From the NCBI GenBank assembly GCA_029937205.1, contig JAPYQV010000078.1:1-9210 (forward strand): DNA of 9,210 nucleotides, read 5' to 3'. Shown here one piece after another: positions 6,781-9,210 of this stretch. Positions within the stretch are counted from its first letter, which is position 1, and each line of letters opens with the position of its first letter. The notes under the pieces are model-generated. The model saw nothing but the letters and a program-made list of their open reading frames with translations. It was not told where the DNA came from and searched no databases. Made by a program: the position numbers and the translations under genes. The stretch is from Alphaproteobacteria bacterium. Its GTDB lineage: Bacteria > Pseudomonadota > Alphaproteobacteria > UBA828.

Positions 6781-8505
6781 ATGATAATTCTCGGTGTCCA
6801 CCCTGGATATCACGAGGCCGCAGCTTGCCTGTTCGACGATTATCGAATGGTCGCGGCGGTCTCGCTGGAACGCCTGACCCGGCGCAAGATCGATGGCGGA
6901 CGCGTGCCCGATGAAGCGATCGACGAATGCCTCGCCATCGCCGGCCTCTCACGGCGCGATGTGGAAGCGGTGGTGCTCGGCCGTGGCGCCTATCCGTGGC
7001 GCTATTACAAGCATTTTCGCGGCTCCCGACTGATCGAGGGCAAGGTCCGCCAAGCGCTCGGCAAGGAAAAACACAAGAGCATGGAGCGCGAGCTTGTGCG
7101 CGCCGGGCACAGCGATTCCGAAGCCTTGTTCGATGGCGCAAAGTTTCTTAACCTCGCCGGCTTCGGCAAATCCACCGAGCTTAAATTCTTCAACCACCAT
7201 CTCGCCCATGCCTTGCCCACCCTGTTCCATACCGACTGGCAGGATGCCCTGCTCTACACCTCGGATGGCGGCGGCGACAATGTGCAGTACAGCCAGCGGG
7301 TGTTCGCCGACGGCCAGTTGGGCACCCTCTATGGCGGCGACGAATGTTTTGCCGGGCCGCCCAGGATCGATAGTTTGGGCCTCGCCTACGGCTATGCCAC
7401 CCAGGCCCTCGGCTGGCGCATCAACCGCCACGAAGGCAAGCTCACCGGCCTCGCGGCGCTCGGCGAGCCATCGGCCTATGACGCCATCGCCAGCCATTTT
7501 CAGGTCGACGATGACGGCCAAATCCGCAGCGACTTCGCGACCAACCCGGACCTCCGGCGCTTTATGTTCGAGACGGCCAAAAATATCTCGCGTGAAGATA
7601 TGGCGGCCTCGATCCAGGAAGTGCTGGAACAGGTCACGCTGTCCTCTGTGCGCCACCTGTTGCAGCGCCACCCGGTGCGCTGCCTCGGCCTCTCGGGCGG
7701 GGTGTTCGGCAATGTGCGGCTCAACCGGCTGCTGGCGGAAGAGACCGATATCGATGAGATCTTCGTTTATCCGGCGATGAGCGACCAGGGCCTGCCGGCC
7801 GGCGGCGTACTGCAATATCTCCTCGAGCGCGACGGCATCGACACCTGGCTGGCAGCGCGTTATCCGCTCGAAACGCTTTATCTCGGGCGCGATTGGGGCA
7901 ACGGAGCCGACAAATTGCTGGGCGATACGCCCGGCCTCATTGCCGTCTCCGACAAGCCGATAGAGAAGACCGCCGAGCTCTTGCATGGCGGCAAGGCGGT
8001 GGCGATATTCACCCAGGGCATGGAATTCGGTCCGCGCGCCCTCGGTGCGCGCAGCATCCTCGCTTCGCCTGCAGATGCCGGCATCAACGATGCCTTGAAT
8101 GCGCGCCTGTCGCGCTCCGAATTCATGCCTTTCGCGCCGGTGGTTGCCGAGGAAGACGCGGCGGAATTGTTCGATATCGGCGCACCGAGCCGCTATGCCG
8201 CGCGGTTTATGACCATCACCTGCAACGTCAAGCAATCGTGGCGCGCGCGCATTCCCGCCGTGGTCCATGTCGATGGCACGGCGCGGCCGCAAATCATTCG
8301 CCGCGCGCACAATCCGCTCTATTACGATATTCTGGCCGCCTTCAAGCAAATCAGCGGCCTGCCGACGATGATCAATACCAGCTTCAACGTCCATGAAGAG
8401 CCGATCGTCAATCGCCCGGAAGAATGCGCCCAAGCGCTGCTCGATGATCGCGTCGATTACGTCGTCACGGAGAACGCGGTTTACGGCCGCGACGGCGGCG
8501 CATGA
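6781..8505 (+). CDS. NodU/CmcH/TobZ-family O-carbamoyltransferase
   Basis: A full-length 574-residue enzyme that probably transfers a carbamoyl group from carbamoyl phosphate to a hydroxyl, through a carbamoyl-adenylate, in the cytoplasm. The N-terminal Kae1/YrdC-like part starts ILGVHPGYHEAAA. HHLAHA at 139-144 and SDGGGD at 161-166 supply metal ligands: H139, H143 and D162 keep the H-x3-H-x18-D spacing that I recall for TobZ. GKLTGLAALG at 219-228, LSGGVFGNVRLN at 304-315 and D335 in SDQGLPAGG follow. The C-terminal domain has MEFGPRALGARSI at 414-426, RSEFMPFAP at 445-453, VDGTARPQ at 497-504 and INTSFNVHEEPIV at 531-543. All core motifs are present, so activity is expected. The residues just before MEFGPRALG are TQG, where many relatives have QGR. 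ATG 6781 is chosen because the family begins directly with the ILGV strand; its ribosome binding site is weak. Likely acceptor: a sugar of the glycan built by the neighbours. Confidence 0.93.
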   Translation: MIILGVHPGYHEAAACLFDDYRMVAAVSLERLTRRKIDGGRVPDEAIDECLAIAGLSRRDVEAVVLGRGAYPWRYYKHFRGSRLIEGKVRQALGKEKHKSMERELVRAGHSDSEALFDGAKFLNLAGFGKSTELKFFNHHLAHALPTLFHTDWQDALLYTSDGGGDNVQYSQRVFADGQLGTLYGGDECFAGPPRIDSLGLAYGYATQALGWRINRHEGKLTGLAALGEPSAYDAIASHFQVDDDGQIRSDFATNPDLRRFMFETAKNISREDMAASIQEVLEQVTLSSVRHLLQRHPVRCLGLSGGVFGNVRLNRLLAEETDIDEIFVYPAMSDQGLPAGGVLQYLLERDGIDTWLAARYPLETLYLGRDWGNGADKLLGDTPGLIAVSDKPIEKTAELLHGGKAVAIFTQGMEFGPRALGARSILASPADAGINDALNARLSRSEFMPFAPVVAEEDAAELFDIGAPSRYAARFMTITCNVKQSWRARIPAVVHVDGTARPQIIRRAHNPLYYDILAAFKQISGLPTMINTSFNVHEEPIVNRPEECAQALLDDRVDYVVTENAVYGRDGGA

Positions 8506-9210
8506 ATATACTCGTCGCCATTTATAGCGCGCTGGCCGCCGGTGCCGCGATCTGGCTGGCAACCGGCGGCGTATTACACATCCTGCGCCGGCGCGGCGTG
8601 CTCGACATCCCAAATGAGCGCTCGAGCCACAGTGCGCCGACGCCGCGCGGCGGCGGCATCGCGGTTGTCGGCGTTTTGCTCGCCGTCTGGCTGGCGCTTT
8701 GGCTGGTCGGCGAAGGCGCCGCCGCGCCGGACAATTTTTGGATCGTGTTCATTGCCGGCGGGTTGCTGGCACTGATCTCCTGGTTCGACGATGTACGCGG
8801 CGGCTTGCCGGCGGCATTGCGCTTTGCCGCACAGGCCATCGCGGTGGGTGCCGGGCTGTTTGCGCTGCCGAACAGTGGCAGCGTTTTTCAAGGTGCCCTG
8901 CCACCGGCGCTTGACCTCGCGCTGAGCGGCCTGATTTGGCTGTGGTTCCTCAATTTGTTCAATTTCATGGACGGCATCGACGGCATTGCCGGCAGTCAGA
9001 CGGCGACCGCCGGGATCGGTCTGTTTGCCCTGGCGATCCTGTTCCCCGCCGCTGCCGGCCTCGGCCCCTATGCCCTGGTGATGGCGGCGGCCGCGATCGG
9101 CTTCCTGCCGTGGAACTGGCAACCGGCACGCATCTTTCTCGGCGATGTCGGCAGCGTGCCGCTCGGCTATGTCATCGGCTGGTTATTGCTCTCGCTCGCC
9201 AGTTTCGGCC
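8502..9210 (+). CDS. WecA/WbpL-type polyprenyl-phosphate sugar-1-phosphate transferase (family 4 glycosyltransferase), 3' partial
   Basis: The ATG at 8502 overlaps the carbamoyltransferase stop as ATGA, and the frame stays open through the last base, giving 236 complete codons. This is an integral membrane enzyme of the MraY/WecA family, which transfers a sugar-1-phosphate, usually an N-acetylhexosamine, from UDP-sugar to undecaprenyl phosphate and so starts a lipid-linked glycan. Visible motifs are DIPNERSSH at 35-43 with PRGGG at 48-52, the catalytic-site WFDDVRG at 94-100, NLFNFMDGIDGIAG at 151-164 and PARIFLGDVGS at 208-218. DIPNERSSH and NFMDGIDG point to the WbpL/WecA branch rather than the peptidoglycan enzyme MraY. 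The family is usually about 330-360 residues, so roughly the last third is missing. It probably starts the glycan of this locus, since initiating transferases often sit inside such clusters. Confidence 0.9.
   Translation, partial: MNILVAIYSALAAGAAIWLATGGVLHILRRRGVLDIPNERSSHSAPTPRGGGIAVVGVLLAVWLALWLVGEGAAAPDNFWIVFIAGGLLALISWFDDVRGGLPAALRFAAQAIAVGAGLFALPNSGSVFQGALPPALDLALSGLIWLWFLNLFNFMDGIDGIAGSQTATAGIGLFALAILFPAAAGLGPYALVMAAAAIGFLPWNWQPARIFLGDVGSVPLGYVIGWLLLSLASFG

Noticed and set aside
6949..8613. A 554-codon open frame on the minus strand, antisense to the carbamoyltransferase
   Set aside because: The plus strand carries every motif of a full carbamoyltransferase. The antisense frame has no recognisable domain and is the kind of long shadow frame that GC-rich coding DNA produces.

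Overview
The window is a GC-rich, almost fully coding stretch that reads as part of a surface-polysaccharide or glycolipid biosynthesis locus. Base composition, GC-rich codon choice and protein style suggest an alphaproteobacterium, perhaps Rhodospirillales-like. That placement is an inference, because there is no rRNA or other marker gene here. I see no tRNA, rRNA, CRISPR array, insertion sequence or phage gene.

Layout. Bases 2-5359 hold five plus-strand genes packed head to tail. They are a flippase-like integral membrane protein whose 5' end lies outside the window, a methyltransferase/family 2 glycosyltransferase fusion, a class I SAM methyltransferase, an FkbM-family methyltransferase, and a polytopic GT-C glycosyltransferase. 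Junctions are ATGA overlaps (892-895, 3971-3974), a TGATG overlap (2386-2390) and a 3-bp gap before a GTG start (3129), so this looks like one translationally coupled operon. Bases 5307-6650 on the minus strand encode an O-antigen ligase/polymerase-like protein, whose 3' end overlaps the GT-C gene by 53 bp. A divergent spacer (6651-6780) separates it from a second plus-strand run: a NodU/CmcH-type carbamoyltransferase (6781-8505) and, again through an ATGA overlap, a WecA/WbpL-type polyprenyl-phosphate sugar-1-phosphate transferase that runs off the end of the window.

How the genes may work together. The last gene would start a lipid-linked oligosaccharide on undecaprenyl phosphate. The Wzy/WaaL-like protein would polymerise or ligate it in the periplasm. 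The fusion's GT2 domain (dolichol-phosphate-sugar-synthase-like), the flippase-like protein and the GT-C enzyme resemble the logic of ArnC / flippase / ArnT: make a polyprenyl-phosphate sugar, move it across the membrane, transfer it to an acceptor. Three methyltransferase domains and a carbamoyltransferase predict a methylated, carbamoylated glycan. The domains are seen directly in the sequence; the joint pathway, sugars and acceptor are inferred.
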